Origin: Helicobacter typhlonius
GTDB taxonomy: Bacteria > Campylobacterota > Campylobacteria > Campylobacterales > Helicobacteraceae
Length of the DNA: 64,000 nt
Assembly: GCF_001460635.1 (NCBI RefSeq)
Contig: NZ_LN907858.1
Span: forward strand, 434,001-498,000
Reading direction: 5' to 3'
The position numbers and the translations under genes are program-made. Within the stretch, counting starts at the first letter, position 1, and each line of letters begins with the position of its first letter. Shown piece by piece: positions 45,785-56,995 of this stretch. The notes beneath the pieces were generated by a model. That model was not told the origin of the DNA. It was given only the letters and a program-made list of their open reading frames with translations, and searched no databases.

Positions 45785-46894
45785 TCACTCAAAATAGCTT
45801 AGAATCTTATAGCCACCATCTTTGAGGTATTTATCCTTTTGCATAAGTTTCAAATCACTTTGCACCATATCTTTGATGAGTGCATTTAAATCATATTCTG
45901 GAATCCACCCGAGTTTCTCTCGTGCCTTACTCGCATCGCCAATAAGCAAATCCACTTCAGTAGGGCGGAAATATCGTTCATCTACGCTCACCACTTCTTT
46001 GCCAATTTCTAGCTGAAAGTCCCCATTGCATTTTTTGATATAGCCTTTTTCATTGACGCCCTCACCTCTAAACTCTACTTCAATGCCAAGCTCACTAAAC
46101 GCCATTTTGACAAAATCACGCACTTCTGTGGTAACGCCTGTAGCAATCACCCAATCTTCGGGCTTTTGAGCTTGTAAAATAAGCCACATCATACGCACAT
46201 AGTCTTTAGCGTGTCCCCAATCGCGTTTAGCAGAGAGATTCCCAAGATAGAGATTATCTTGCAATCCTAGTGCAATTTTTGCCACGGCTCGTGTGATTTT
46301 GCGCGTTACGAAAGTTTCGCCTCGTATGGGGCTTTCGTGGTTAAATAAGATTCCATTACAGGCAAACATATCATACGCCTCGCGGTAATTTATCGTTATC
46401 CAATAGGCATAGAGTTTCGCACACGCATAAGGGCTACGTGGATAAAAGGGCGTTTTTTCACTTTGTGGAATCTCCTGCACCAAGCCATAAAGCTCACTTG
46501 TGGAGGCTTGATAGATTTTGCTTTTTTGTGTTAATCCTAAAAGTCGCACGGCTTCTAAGATTCTAAGTGTGCCTATTCCATCGGCATTTGCAGTATATTC
46601 TGGCGTCTCAAAACTCACGGCTACGTGGCTCATCGCGGCGAGATTGTAGATTTCATCAGGTTGTGTATCTGCAATAATGCGTGTGAGATTCATAGAATCG
46701 GTTAAATCCCCATAATGTAGGAAAAAATTGCGATTATCAATGTGCGGGTCTTGATAGAGATGGTCGATTCTATCGGTGTTAAAAAGAGAACTCCTGCGCT
46801 TTACCCCGTGCACTTCATAGCCTTTTTTAAGGAGAAATTCTGCTAGATATGCGCCATCTTGCCCAGTAATTCCTGTGATAAGAGCCTTTTTCAT
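45785..46894 (-). CDS. gmd: GDP-mannose 4,6-dehydratase
   Basis: 369 residues. The Rossmann motif [17 protein letters not shown] and [18 protein letters not shown] are classic for Gmd, followed by [12 protein letters not shown], the catalytic [16 protein letters not shown] and [15 protein letters not shown], and [17 protein letters not shown]. It makes GDP-4-keto-6-deoxymannose, the substrate of Fcl and of some other deoxysugar pathways. A -10 box lies about 25 bases upstream. The GT-C gene follows after 64 bases. Confidence 0.98.
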   Translation of the reverse strand: MKKALITGITGQDGAYLAEFLLKKGYEVHGVKRRSSLFNTDRIDHLYQDPHIDNRNFFLHYGDLTDSMNLTRIIADTQPDEIYNLAAMSHVAVSFETPEYTANADGIGTLRILEAVRLLGLTQKSKIYQASTSELYGLVQEIPQSEKTPFYPRSPYACAKLYAYWITINYREAYDMFACNGILFNHESPIRGETFVTRKITRAVAKIALGLQDNLYLGNLSAKRDWGHAKDYVRMMWLILQAQKPEDWVIATGVTTEVRDFVKMAFSELGIEVEFRGEGVNEKGYIKKCNGDFQLEIGKEVVSVDERYFRPTEVDLLIGDASKAREKLGWIPEYDLNALIKDMVQSDLKLMQKDKYLKDGGYKILSYFE

Positions 46895-46918
46895 TTTTAT
46901 CCTTTGTAAAAATAGCGT

Positions 46919-46924
46919 ATTGTA
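46919..46924 (-). promoter_or_regulatory. -10 box for gmd
   Basis: On the minus strand CCCTACAATACGC carries TACAAT about 25 bases upstream of the gmd ATG, which has AAAGGATAAAA. The -35 is not clear. Confidence 0.4.
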
Positions 46925-47106
46925 GGGTAAATTTGCTTAAGCGAAGTTATTGCCTTAAGGGGAGACTTTTAAATCTACAAAGGATTAAGAATCTAGTTTT
47001 TTAAGATGATTTGAAAGCTCATTAAATGAATAAGTGCTTTGCCACATCTTTAAAGGTATCCGTAGGTGAGTGGTATATTGACAAATGATAAAAAATAAGG
47101 AGCGTC

Positions 47107-47431
47107 CTAACTCATACGCGAGAAGTGTTCGATAGCTTTTGCTAATTCACCCAAAGTCTTATCAATATCGCTTCCCTCATCGCATATGTTATCACGCACA
47201 CAATGATTGATATGTCCTTCAAGCACGATTTGTCCTACCTTGTGTATTGCGCTTTTTGCCGCGTTGAGTTGGATAAGCACATCTGGGCAGGACGCATTCT
47301 CGCTGATCATTTTATCAATGCCATTGATCTGGGCAGGACGCATTCTCGCTGATCATTTTATCAATGCCATTGAGTTGTCCTATAATGCGTTGCAATCTTT
47401 TGTGAATGTTTTGTGCGTTTTGTTCATACAT
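47107..47431 (-). pseudogene. csoR: CsoR-family copper repressor broken by a 46-bp duplication
   Basis: From the ATG at 47431 (AAGGAG upstream) the frame reads MYEQNAQNIHKRLQRIIGQL, then NGIDKMISENASCPD, and then is thrown off by a second copy of 46 bases, giving a stop soon after. The other frame carries the rest: LIQLNAAKSAIHKVG, GHINHCVRDNICDEGSD and GELAKAIEHF. Removing one copy restores a 92-residue protein exactly. The ligand set C, H, C (SCPD and GHINHC) fits the copper(I)-sensing CsoR type of DUF156 repressors. No copper gene is adjacent. As it stands the gene should give no full repressor; loss of one repeat could revert it. Confidence 0.85.
47281..47372. repeat. 46-bp perfect tandem duplication inside csoR
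   Basis: 47281-47326 and 47327-47372 are identical, beginning ATCTGGGCAGGACGC and ending TGCCATTG. The unit length is not a multiple of three. Confidence 0.95.
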
Positions 47432-47440
47432 AATAGCTCC

Positions 47441-48973
47441 TTATGAGATTCTGCGGTAGCTTAATGCCTCGAGAATATGCGATTTGGATATATATTTTTC
47501 ATTGGCTAAATCTGCAATGGTGCGTGCCACTTTTTTAATCTTATTTTGTGCGCGATATGAAAGTGAAAATCGCTCACTTGCCTGTTTGAGTAGAGATTCG
47601 CATTCATTATCAAGTGCGCAAAAAAGTGCAATATCCTTTTCTTCAAGCTTGCCATTAAAGACTTTTTGTCCTCGCTCCTTTTGCAAGGCAAATGCGTTAA
47701 AAACCATTTTTTGCATACTTTGTGAATCTAGCTCCTTGTTGCTTTGTGATGTGTTTTCATCGTATTCGCTCATCTGCACAAATAAATCAATCCTATCAAG
47801 GAGTGGTTCGGAAAGTCTCGTGCGATAGGCGCTAATCTCCCTGTCTTGACAGCGACATTCCTTGCTTTTACTGAGTAGATTCCCACAGGGGCAGGGATTA
47901 AGCGCACATACAAAAAGAAAATTTGTATCATACTCAAGTTTGGAATGCACACGCGAGATAACAAGCTTATTGTTTTCAAGCGGCTCACGCAAAGATTCTA
48001 AAATATCCCTCTTAAAATGTGGCAATTCATCAAAAAATAAAATGCCATTGTGCGCAAGGGCAATCTCGCCGGGCTTGCTCTCAAACTGCGTAGCCGAGCC
48101 TAAAATACTTGACTTGCTGGCACTTTGGTGGGGGTTTCTAAAGGGGCGCAGGGGCGTATAGCCTGTATTTTGCTTATTTAGTGCTTGGTGCTTGACATTT
48201 TCTATCATCTCCTGCAAGGAGCTAGGGGGCAATATATATAAAAGTCTCTTTGCAATCATACTTTTTCCGCAGCCGGGTGAGCCCTCCATCATAAAGTTAT
48301 GGAATCCCGCAGCAGCTACGAGTGCGGCGCGTTTAGCAACCTGCTGACCCTTGACCTCCGCAAAATCGTGCATAAAGCTATCATCATAAAAATATTGCTC
48401 CCCTGCAATCTCTATATTCTTAAAGCCAAATGTGGGTGCATTAGAATCTTGTGCTTTCGCTATAAAGGCTACTTCTGGTTGGTTTAGAATCTCAATAGCT
48501 TCTTTCAAATGCGAGACAAAACACAGAGTGAGATTGGGTATAGGGCTAAGTAAATCTCTCGCACAGGAGGGGACAAAAACCCTTGCTTGTGGATACAAAA
48601 GCGCAATATCAAGTAGAAGTGGATAGATAGATTCAAGATATTTGATACTGCCATCAAGTCCAAGCTCTCCAAAGGCAAAATAAGGCTCACTCTCCTGTGT
48701 GTTTTTCTGCAGGGCAAGGGCGATGGGTAGATCAAAATGCCCTCCACTCTTTGGCAAATCCGAGGGAGAGAGATTGATATTGACTTTAAGTGGAGGGAGC
48801 GTGATACCGCTATTTGCAAGGGCTGATAGGACGCGCTGTTTAGATTCTAAAATGGAGCTATGGGCGAGTCCTGTGATGTTAAATTGCGGTAAGCCCTTGG
48901 TAAAAGCCGCCTCTACTTCCACCACTTTCGCGCTTGTGCCAAAACTTGTAGCGGTAAGAATCGTATATGTCAT
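47441..48973 (-). CDS. comM: ComM/YifB-family AAA+ ATPase
   Basis: 510 residues of the magnesium-chelatase-like family that includes the ComM branch-migration helicase used in natural transformation. An N-terminal domain (VVEVEAAFTKGLPQFNITGL, LPPLKVNINLSPSDLPKSG) is followed by the ATPase: Walker A MEGSPGCGKSMIAKRL, FRNPHQSASKSSILGS, Walker B GILFFDELPHFKRDIL and VCALNPCPCGN. The last contains the zinc-like cysteine cluster. Length is typical. It lies 9 bases after def and just before the broken csoR. Confidence 0.93.
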   Translation of the reverse strand: MTYTILTATSFGTSAKVVEVEAAFTKGLPQFNITGLAHSSILESKQRVLSALANSGITLPPLKVNINLSPSDLPKSGGHFDLPIALALQKNTQESEPYFAFGELGLDGSIKYLESIYPLLLDIALLYPQARVFVPSCARDLLSPIPNLTLCFVSHLKEAIEILNQPEVAFIAKAQDSNAPTFGFKNIEIAGEQYFYDDSFMHDFAEVKGQQVAKRAALVAAAGFHNFMMEGSPGCGKSMIAKRLLYILPPSSLQEMIENVKHQALNKQNTGYTPLRPFRNPHQSASKSSILGSATQFESKPGEIALAHNGILFFDELPHFKRDILESLREPLENNKLVISRVHSKLEYDTNFLFVCALNPCPCGNLLSKSKECRCQDREISAYRTRLSEPLLDRIDLFVQMSEYDENTSQSNKELDSQSMQKMVFNAFALQKERGQKVFNGKLEEKDIALFCALDNECESLLKQASERFSLSYRAQNKIKKVARTIADLANEKYISKSHILEALSYRRIS

Positions 48974-48982
48974 TTATAATCT

Positions 48983-49513
48983 TTATTCTTTAGAGTTTTT
49001 ACACTTTTTGAGTTCTTTTTCAAATTTTTTGCGCCTTAAGATTGGGAGCTTATCGACAAAAAGCACACCATTGAGATGATCAATCTCGTGCTGAATTGCC
49101 ACGGCTAAAAAGCCCTCTGCCTTTAGAATCTTATCATTTCCATATCTGTCTTTATAAGCAATAGAAACTTTATTGAATCTTTTTATGCTCTCATAAAAAT
49201 TTGGCACAGAAAGGCAACCTTCGTCCCATTCTATACTATCTTCTTGCATCAAAAATGTGGGGTTAATAATCTCGAGTAAATCTTCCTTGTACTGGTTATT
49301 GTCCTCACGTGGAATGTTGATAACGAGAATCTGCTTCGCCTCACCCACTTGGATAGCTGCTAGTCCCACGCCATTACGCTCTATCATCGTATCGTACATA
49401 TCATCAAGGAAACAATGAAGATTTTCATCAAAGCACTCCACCGGCTTGGACTTCTCCCTAAGCCTTTTTGTGTCCTCAGGATAAGTCAAAATCGTCAAAA
49501 CTGCCAAAGCCAT
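48983..49513 (-). CDS. def: peptide deformylase
   Basis: 176 residues from the ATG at 49513, chosen because [13 protein letters not shown] aligns with the family N-terminus; the open frame extends 31 codons more but these overlap the upstream gene and do not fit. Motif I is [10 protein letters not shown], motif II EGCLSVP and motif [12 protein letters not shown], the iron/zinc ligands. It removes N-formyl groups from nascent proteins. The start lies within the 3' end of the GGDEF-like gene, an overlap of 38 bases. Confidence 0.95.
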   Translation of the reverse strand: MALAVLTILTYPEDTKRLREKSKPVECFDENLHCFLDDMYDTMIERNGVGLAAIQVGEAKQILVINIPREDNNQYKEDLLEIINPTFLMQEDSIEWDEGCLSVPNFYESIKRFNKVSIAYKDRYGNDKILKAEGFLAVAIQHEIDHLNGVLFVDKLPILRRKKFEKELKKCKNSKE

Positions 49514-50654
49514 CTCCCGGTAATTCAAAGCTATCTGCGTCATCATCATCACTTGCCAAGCTATTATTGTCTTGCACCTTGGCTTGCGAGAATTTGAGGC
49601 TCTCACCCTCTTTTTGCGCGAGCTGTAACTGCTCTTTTGCCTCTTGTATCATTTGCTCTGGTGCTTTATTCACATCAAAGACTATGCCGCCCATAGTAAT
49701 ATTTAAAGACAGCTCCGTGCCATCAATGAAAATATGAGTCGTTTTACATTTGTGTATTACATCTTTGCATAAAGCTATTGCATCATCAATTTGCACATTT
49801 TTAAGTAGCATACCGAATCTTCCGCCTCCTAAATATGAGACAATGTCCTTCGTGCCGATGTTTTTTGACACAATCCGCGCAATATTTTTAAAGATAATCA
49901 CAAGCTGATTTTGCTCATTTATTTGTGATGTGAGCTCTTTTACAGGGGCTAAAACCACCACCGCACAAGCCCTTGGAAAGTCCTTTCCATTTTTGCATTC
50001 AAGTTCAAGCGTATGGACGAAAAACGAGCGCGTATAAATGCCAAGGGTCGTATCATACATCGCGCCAGACTTGACATTGGAGGATTGCGCATACATCTCA
50101 CGATATGAGCGCGTGATAAAATCCGCTTGCACCACAAATTGCTTATGGAACCCTCTCATCTCATTCATCAGCACCTTTATGGCATTTTGTGCACCGAGCG
50201 GATTTGTAATTGCAGTAATTTCGGCTAGTCGCTTTTGTGTGTTGCTTTCCATTACAGACATTTGTTTGCAGAGAGTAAGTAAATGCTCAAGTATGGTTCG
50301 CAGGGTCGCAAAATTATCATTAAAAACCTTTTCAAGCGCAATAAGGCGCGTATCGTGGTGAGAACTCTCAACAATCGCCTTGATTTTCTCGCGCACATCT
50401 TCATCTTGCTCTTGTGAAAGCGTTTTCTCAAAATATGCTTCAAAGTTTTCAGGCAAGGGTAGAATATCATCTTTTTCAAGAGCTTCTAGGGCTTGTTTAG
50501 ATATGGAGCTTAGCTTCTGTGTTGTCTCGGTGGGAGTAGGCGCTACCTCTTTTTGGAGTTTTTTCTTTTTTTTCTCCTCTAGCCCAGCATCGTCAAGATT
50601 CCCAAAAAAGTCATTGTTGCCAATATCATCCAAGTTCAAATCGTCCAAATCCAT
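49476..50654 (-). CDS. cytoplasmic protein with a degenerate GGDEF domain
   Basis: 392 residues. The N-terminal ~50 are acidic and Asn/Asp-rich ([17 protein letters not shown]). A helical middle part follows. The C-terminal half has the fold pattern of a diguanylate cyclase: the [17 protein letters not shown] entry, then [13 protein letters not shown] where active enzymes have R-x-G-G-D/E-E-F, then [13 protein letters not shown] and [25 protein letters not shown] lacks the catalytic acids, so it should not make c-di-GMP. There is no membrane segment. It is placed between clpP and def. Helicobacter are poor in c-di-GMP enzymes, so an adaptor role is plausible. Confidence 0.68.
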   Translation of the reverse strand: MDLDDLNLDDIGNNDFFGNLDDAGLEEKKKKKLQKEVAPTPTETTQKLSSISKQALEALEKDDILPLPENFEAYFEKTLSQEQDEDVREKIKAIVESSHHDTRLIALEKVFNDNFATLRTILEHLLTLCKQMSVMESNTQKRLAEITAITNPLGAQNAIKVLMNEMRGFHKQFVVQADFITRSYREMYAQSSNVKSGAMYDTTLGIYTRSFFVHTLELECKNGKDFPRACAVVVLAPVKELTSQINEQNQLVIIFKNIARIVSKNIGTKDIVSYLGGGRFGMLLKNVQIDDAIALCKDVIHKCKTTHIFIDGTELSLNITMGGIVFDVNKAPEQMIQEAKEQLQLAQKEGESLKFSQAKVQDNNSLASDDDDADSFELPGDGFGSFDDFDLS

Positions 50655-50684
50655 ACCATACCTCCTAAGAATCTATACAATCGC

Positions 50685-51275
50685 CTACTTCAAGCTTTTT
50701 GTAAGCACCTCATCAATTAGCCCGTATTTTTTTGCTTCCTCCCCACTCATAAAATAATCGCGCTCGGTATCACGGCTAATCTTTTCTATGCTTTGCCCAG
50801 TATTTTGTGCCATTATTTCATTGAGTGATTTTTTCAAACGTAAAATTTCTTTTGCCTGAATCTCAATATCGGTAGCCTGTCCCTGTGCGCCACCTAAAGG
50901 TTGATGAATCATAATGCGTGAATTTGGCAAAGAGAACCGCTTTCCTTTCGTGCCAGAGCTTAATAAAAAGGCACCAGCGGAAGCAGCTTGTCCAATACAA
51001 ATCGTGCTAATATCCGAGCGGATATAATTCATCGTATCATAAATGCTAAATGCACTCGTAATCACGCCACCGGGAGAATTGATATAAAAATTAATATCTT
51101 TTTCTGGGTCTTCTGCCTCTAAAAAAAGTAGCTGCGCCACAATAGAGGAGGCAACATAGTCATTAATTTCGCCACTAAGTAAGATAATGCGATCTTTTAA
51201 GAGGCGCGAGTAAATATCATAGCTACGCTCACCGCGACCTGTGCGCTCAATCACATAAGGTATATAACTACTCAT
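50685..51275 (-). CDS. clpP: ATP-dependent Clp protease proteolytic subunit
   Basis: 196 residues from the ATG at 51275, which overlaps the tig stop (ATGAGTAG). The frame runs 7 codons further upstream without family support. The catalytic serine is in [14 protein letters not shown], histidine in [10 protein letters not shown] and aspartate in [13 protein letters not shown]. It forms the barrel protease with ClpX or ClpA. tig-clpP-def is the conserved order; here a GGDEF-like gene is inserted before def. Confidence 0.98.
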   Translation of the reverse strand: MSSYIPYVIERTGRGERSYDIYSRLLKDRIILLSGEINDYVASSIVAQLLFLEAEDPEKDINFYINSPGGVITSAFSIYDTMNYIRSDISTICIGQAASAGAFLLSSGTKGKRFSLPNSRIMIHQPLGGAQGQATDIEIQAKEILRLKKSLNEIMAQNTGQSIEKISRDTERDYFMSGEEAKKYGLIDEVLTKSLK

Positions 51276-52626
51276 TTGCTTCCCCGCTTCCCCCATCTGC
51301 TTTGCTTACTTTTGCATTCTTGCTCGTAGATTTTGTAGATTCAAACTTTGTATCAAGCAAATGGTGCAATACTCTATCCTCAATCATTGTCATCTTAATC
51401 GCAGGAAGAATATTGTTCTTTTGGTAATATTCGATTGTTGCGCGTGGGTCTTGCCCCATCATCATCGCTTCATAATAAATCGTCTGCATTACTTCGTTAT
51501 CACTTACCACAATGTTGTATTGTTTCGCAAGGGCGTCCATAATGAATGTAATCTGCACACTTTTTCGCGCCTCATCGCGCTTTTCCTCGCGCTGTTTTCG
51601 CGCCTCATCTTTATTATTTTTTAGATTTTCAAACTCCTCTGGCTTAAGCTGTGAGAGTGAATTTCTAAATAAAATATCCATTTCCTGCTCGACAATCAAT
51701 TCTGGCAAATCAAATGTGATGCTTTTAAGCAGAGATTCTATAAGTGCGGTTTTTAGCTCTTTATTGTAAAGCTCATTTTTTTGCTCTATTTCAAGCTGCT
51801 CTTTTATCATATCCTTAAATGTTGTGAGAGTAGCTTCCTCACCCACTACGCTTTTTGCAAAGGCATCATTGATTTTTGTTTCGTCTTTTTGCAAAATTTT
51901 ATGCAAGGTTACATCAAATCTCGCCTCTTTTCCGGCTAAATGCGCGGCTTGATAATCTGCGGGAAAAGTAACCTTAATGCCCCTTTTTTCGCCCTTTTTC
52001 ATACCGATGAGCGCGTCCTCAAAGCCGGGTATAAATTGATTCGAACCAATAAGGAGGTTAAAGTTTTCTCCCTTGCCTCCCTCAAACGCCTTATCATCGA
52101 TAAATCCCTCAAAATCGATATTTGCGGTATCATCTTTTTGTAATGCTCTGTCTTCTGCTACCTCACTTAGCGGAGCGCGATTTTTGGCAATTTCTGCTAT
52201 GCGTTCATCAATTTGTGCTTGTGTAATGGCTTTGAGTTTGACTTCAGGCACATAATCCTGCACTTTTTCAAGCGAGAAAGTAGGCGTAATACTTACTTTG
52301 ATTTCAAGCTCGATTTTAGAATCTTGTTTGTCAAATTTCGCAATCACAGGACTACCGATAAGCTCATTAGGCGCGATACCAAGCTCTTTGAGTGCAGAAT
52401 CTAATAAATCCTGTATTGCTTCTTGTTGTGCATCTTGTTCGACTTGCTCCTTGTAGCGCGTCTTAATCACTTGTGAGGGAACTTTACCCTTTCTAAACCC
52501 ATCAATCTTAGCACTTTTAGCGATTTTTTTGATAACTTTATCAAACTTCTCCTCAAGTGTTTTTAATGTGATACTACCATTAATGGTAGCATTTGCGTTA
52601 TTTGTGCGTTTTGTAGTGAAATTCAT
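51268..52626 (-). CDS. tig: trigger factor
   Basis: 452 residues: ribosome-associated chaperone and prolyl isomerase. The ribosome-binding loop appears as [18 protein letters not shown]. The FKBP-like domain follows ([39 protein letters not shown]). The C-terminal helical chaperone domain ends in a Ser/Gly-rich tail. It is first of the tig-clpP group. Confidence 0.98.
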   Translation of the reverse strand: MNFTTKRTNNANATINGSITLKTLEEKFDKVIKKIAKSAKIDGFRKGKVPSQVIKTRYKEQVEQDAQQEAIQDLLDSALKELGIAPNELIGSPVIAKFDKQDSKIELEIKVSITPTFSLEKVQDYVPEVKLKAITQAQIDERIAEIAKNRAPLSEVAEDRALQKDDTANIDFEGFIDDKAFEGGKGENFNLLIGSNQFIPGFEDALIGMKKGEKRGIKVTFPADYQAAHLAGKEARFDVTLHKILQKDETKINDAFAKSVVGEEATLTTFKDMIKEQLEIEQKNELYNKELKTALIESLLKSITFDLPELIVEQEMDILFRNSLSQLKPEEFENLKNNKDEARKQREEKRDEARKSVQITFIMDALAKQYNIVVSDNEVMQTIYYEAMMMGQDPRATIEYYQKNNILPAIKMTMIEDRVLHHLLDTKFESTKSTSKNAKVSKADGGSGEANE

Positions 52627-52698
52627 AGGCTTCCTTAATAAAATAAAAAAGTATAATTTGGTATTCTAACAAAAAAATCTTAAAAGTAGGTTTTTATT

Positions 52699-54063
52699 AT
52701 GTCTTTGTCTCAAATCAAGCAAAAGCTTAAAAGCAATATTAATCTTTCTCCAAACTACGGACATCTTGTAAAAGTAATGCAAAATATGCTTGTAGCCAAT
52801 GGTGTAAAGCCTTCAGTAGGCGATATAGTGAAAATTTTGCCTTATTCTCGTATTCCCCAAAGTGTGGAGCAAGATTCAGTGCTTGCCGAAAATGATTTTA
52901 TGGACGATACGCATGATTTGGGTATGGTAATAGGTATCGAGGAAGAGCGATTTTTTATTAGCCCATTTTCTTTTGTGGAGGGACATAAAAGCGGCGATAG
53001 AGTGGAGATTCTTAATCACGGCTTGTATATTCCAGTAGGCGAGGAGCTTTTGGGACGCGTGATAAATCCACTCGGCGAACCTATTGATGATAAAGGCAGT
53101 CTCAACGCCTCTACCAGCATTGCGCTTATGCGCCCACCTATAAGCGCACTTAAACGAGGATTAATTGATGAAGTCTTTGAAGTGGGCGTAAAATCCATTG
53201 ATGGAATCCTCACTTGTGGCAAAGGGCAAAAAATGGGTATTTTTGCTGGTTCAGGCGTGGGAAAATCTACTCTTATGGGAATGATTGTGCGTGGCTCAAA
53301 TGCACCAATCAAAGTCATTGCTCTTATTGGAGAAAGGGGGAGAGAAGTCCCAGAGTTTATACATAAAAATCTCAATGATGATTTAACAAATACTATTCTT
53401 GTGGTGGCTACAAGCGATGATTCACCGCTTATGCGTAAATATGGTGCATTTAGTGCAATGGCTATTGCGGAATATTTCAAATCTCTTGGCAATGATGTGC
53501 TTTTTATTATGGATTCTGTTACGCGTTTTGCTATGGCGCAAAGAGAAATTGGTTTAGCGCTTGGTGAGCCACCTACAAGCAAAGGTTATCCACCCTCTGT
53601 GCTTACCCTTTTGCCCCAATTAATGGAGCGCGCGGGGAAAGAGAATGGTATAGGCTCGATTACTGCATTTTTTACCGTGCTTGTTGAAGGGGACGATTTG
53701 AGCGATCCTATCGCCGACCAAAGCCGCTCTATCCTTGATGGACATATCGTTCTTAATCGCGATTTGACCGATATGGGCATTTACCCGCCCATAAATATCC
53801 TTAACTCCGCTTCGCGGCTCATCAATGATATTATTAGCTCGGAACATTTAGCGGCTGTGCGCAAGTTTAGGCGGCTATACTCGCTCATTAAAGAAAATGA
53901 AATGATTATCCGCATTGGCGCGTATCAAAAAGGCACAGACCCAGAACTTGATGAGGCGATTAATAAACAAAAGCTTATGGAGGTTTTTTTGAAGCAAGAT
54001 GTTGATGAGAAATGGAGTTTTGAATCTTCACTGCAAGAGTTATCCCGCATTATGAATGATTAG
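52699..54063 (+). CDS. fliI: flagellum-specific ATPase FliI
   Basis: 454 residues: the ATPase of the flagellar type III export system. Walker A GIFAGSGVGKSTLMGMIV, ALIGERGREVPEFI, Walker B DVLFIMDSVTRFAMAQREIG, and GEPPTSKGYPPSVLTLLPQL are all present. The N-terminus matches the F1-beta-like barrel (GRVINPLGEPIDDKG). It stands alone, transcribed divergently from tig, and is not with fliQ as in H. pylori. Confidence 0.98.
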   Translation: MSLSQIKQKLKSNINLSPNYGHLVKVMQNMLVANGVKPSVGDIVKILPYSRIPQSVEQDSVLAENDFMDDTHDLGMVIGIEEERFFISPFSFVEGHKSGDRVEILNHGLYIPVGEELLGRVINPLGEPIDDKGSLNASTSIALMRPPISALKRGLIDEVFEVGVKSIDGILTCGKGQKMGIFAGSGVGKSTLMGMIVRGSNAPIKVIALIGERGREVPEFIHKNLNDDLTNTILVVATSDDSPLMRKYGAFSAMAIAEYFKSLGNDVLFIMDSVTRFAMAQREIGLALGEPPTSKGYPPSVLTLLPQLMERAGKENGIGSITAFFTVLVEGDDLSDPIADQSRSILDGHIVLNRDLTDMGIYPPINILNSASRLINDIISSEHLAAVRKFRRLYSLIKENEMIIRIGAYQKGTDPELDEAINKQKLMEVFLKQDVDEKWSFESSLQELSRIMND

Positions 54064-55552
<1,489 letters not shown>

Positions 55553-55573
55553 AAAACAACAAAAGGAAAGAAA

Positions 55574-56548
55574 ATGGCAAAGAATGACTTAATCGGTGGT
55601 GCGTTATGGGACGCATATTCAAATAAAGTAAGTGAAAGAATGGATAATCCTACGCATTTAGGTGTTTTGACACAAAAAGATGCTGATGAGAGAGGAGCAA
55701 AACTTATTGTAGCAGATTATGGTGCAGAATCTTGTGGTGATGCGGTGAGATTATATTGGCTCGTGGATAAAGACGATAGAATTATTGATGCGAAATTTAA
55801 AAGCTTTGGCTGCGGGACAGCGATTGCAAGTAGCGATATGATGGTGGAGCTTTGTCTTGGCAAAAAGGTGCAAGAAGCTGTCAAAATTACAAATCTTGAT
55901 GTGGAGCACGCCTTGCGTGATGACCCAGATACTCCCGCAGTGCCCGGGCAAAAAATGCACTGCTCTGTTATGGCGTATGATGTGATTAAAAAAGCAGCAG
56001 GAATGTATCTAGGTAAAAATGCAGAAGATTTTGAAGATGAGATTATCGTATGTGAATGCGCAAGAGTAAGTCTTTCTACAATCAAAGAAGTTATTAAGCT
56101 TAATGACTTAAAAAGCGTAGAGGAGATTACAAATTATACCAAAGCTGGAGCGTTTTGCAAAAGCTGCGTCAAAGCAGGCGGACACGAAAAGAGAGAGTAT
56201 TATCTTGAAGATATTTTGCGTGATGTGCGTGCTGAAATGGATAGAGAATCTGTCAAAAATGCGGCGCAAAAAAGTGCAAGTGGGAACTTTAGAGAAATGA
56301 CAATGGTGCAAAAAGTCAAAGCCATTGACAAAGTAATTGATGAGAATATCCGTCCGATGTTGATGATGGACGGAGGCGATATGGAGATTTTGGATATTAA
56401 AGATTCAAGCGATGGCTTTATTGATGTGTATATCCGCTATCTTGGGGCGTGTAGCGGGTGTGCGAGTGGGGCGACAGGCACACTTTATGCCATAGAATCT
56501 GTTTTGCAAGGACAGCTTGATTCTCAAATCCGCGTGTTACCGATATAA
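55574..56548 (+). CDS. nifU: NifU iron-sulfur scaffold
   Basis: 324 residues with the full three-part layout. An IscU-type domain comes first (DRIIDAKFKSFGCGTAIASS, MHCSVMAYDVIKKA). A [2Fe-2S] Bfd-like domain follows with CECARVSLSTIKEVI and FCKSCVKAGGHEKREYYLED. The C-terminal Nfu domain has MLMMDGGDMEILD and CSGCASGATGTLYAIESVL. It receives sulfur from NifS. Immediately downstream begins the scarred region with the cas9 fragment. Confidence 0.98.
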   Translation: MAKNDLIGGALWDAYSNKVSERMDNPTHLGVLTQKDADERGAKLIVADYGAESCGDAVRLYWLVDKDDRIIDAKFKSFGCGTAIASSDMMVELCLGKKVQEAVKITNLDVEHALRDDPDTPAVPGQKMHCSVMAYDVIKKAAGMYLGKNAEDFEDEIIVCECARVSLSTIKEVIKLNDLKSVEEITNYTKAGAFCKSCVKAGGHEKREYYLEDILRDVRAEMDRESVKNAAQKSASGNFREMTMVQKVKAIDKVIDENIRPMLMMDGGDMEILDIKDSSDGFIDVYIRYLGACSGCASGATGTLYAIESVLQGQLDSQIRVLPI

Positions 56549-56652
56549 GAGACATTTTATAAGCATAGTTTTTGTGCCTCTCATATCTTAAAGTTTATTG
56601 TAACTAAGCTATCATCAAGCATTTTGACACTAAAAAAGAGGGGGATAGTCAA

Positions 56653-56748
56653 ATGAAAATCTTAGGCTTTGATATAGGCACTACAAGCATTGGTTGGGCG
56701 TATGTAGAGGATAATGAGCTTAAAGATTGCAGGTGCAAAAATGATTAA
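56653..56748 (+). pseudogene. cas9: cas9 remnant (RuvC-I segment only)
   Basis: A 31-codon frame after a GGGGGATAGTC ribosome-like site reads MKILGFDIGTTSIGWAYVED then NELKDC. This is the start of a type II-C Cas9: the Campylobacter jejuni protein begins with ILAFDIGISSIGWAF and ELKDC at the same spacing. Aspartate 7 is the RuvC-I catalytic residue. After Cys26 an extra A (56731) shifts the frame; skipping it gives CGAKMIK before similarity fades. The other roughly 950 residues, cas1, cas2 and any repeat array are absent. So the locus was deleted after nifU, leaving its first codons and perhaps its promoter. Confidence 0.85.
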
Positions 56749-56845
56749 AATACGACTTTCTACATCTAAAAGAGGCAAAGAAATATTTTGCGCAATACAA
56801 AAAGATTTTATCAACCAAAGATTCCACAATTTTTAAAGGCTTATT

Positions 56846-56995
56846 ATGGTATTGCAACAAATCTACCCCCTCTACAATCAAGACTACCAAACCCATTTTA
56901 AATTTGGACTTGATTATAGAATCTTTAGCAAGAATGCTAAGGTGATAGAGATAAAACATAATAATTGTGTTAATTTGAAATTAGGGGTTTTGTAA
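56846..56995 (+). CDS. small protein, divergent member of the repeated cassette family
   Basis: 49 residues, beginning MVLQQIYPLYNQDYQTHFKF and continuing GLDYRIFSKNAKVIEIK. It resembles the other two small proteins of this array (the F-K/N-x-G-L-N-F-R-V-F-S-K pattern becomes FKFGLDYRIFSKN). No family is known to me. Its stop overlaps the start of the next membrane protein (TAATG), so the pair is probably co-translated. The C-terminal half differs from the other copies. Confidence 0.45.
   Translation: MVLQQIYPLYNQDYQTHFKFGLDYRIFSKNAKVIEIKHNNCVNLKLGVL

Noticed and set aside
45721-45792. Longer TTG start for the GT-C gene, overlapping gmd
   Set aside because: No ribosome site, whereas the ATG at 45720 has a strong one.
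56720-56959. Minus-strand frame across the cas9 relic
   Set aside because: Opposite to two better supported plus-strand readings and without family features.
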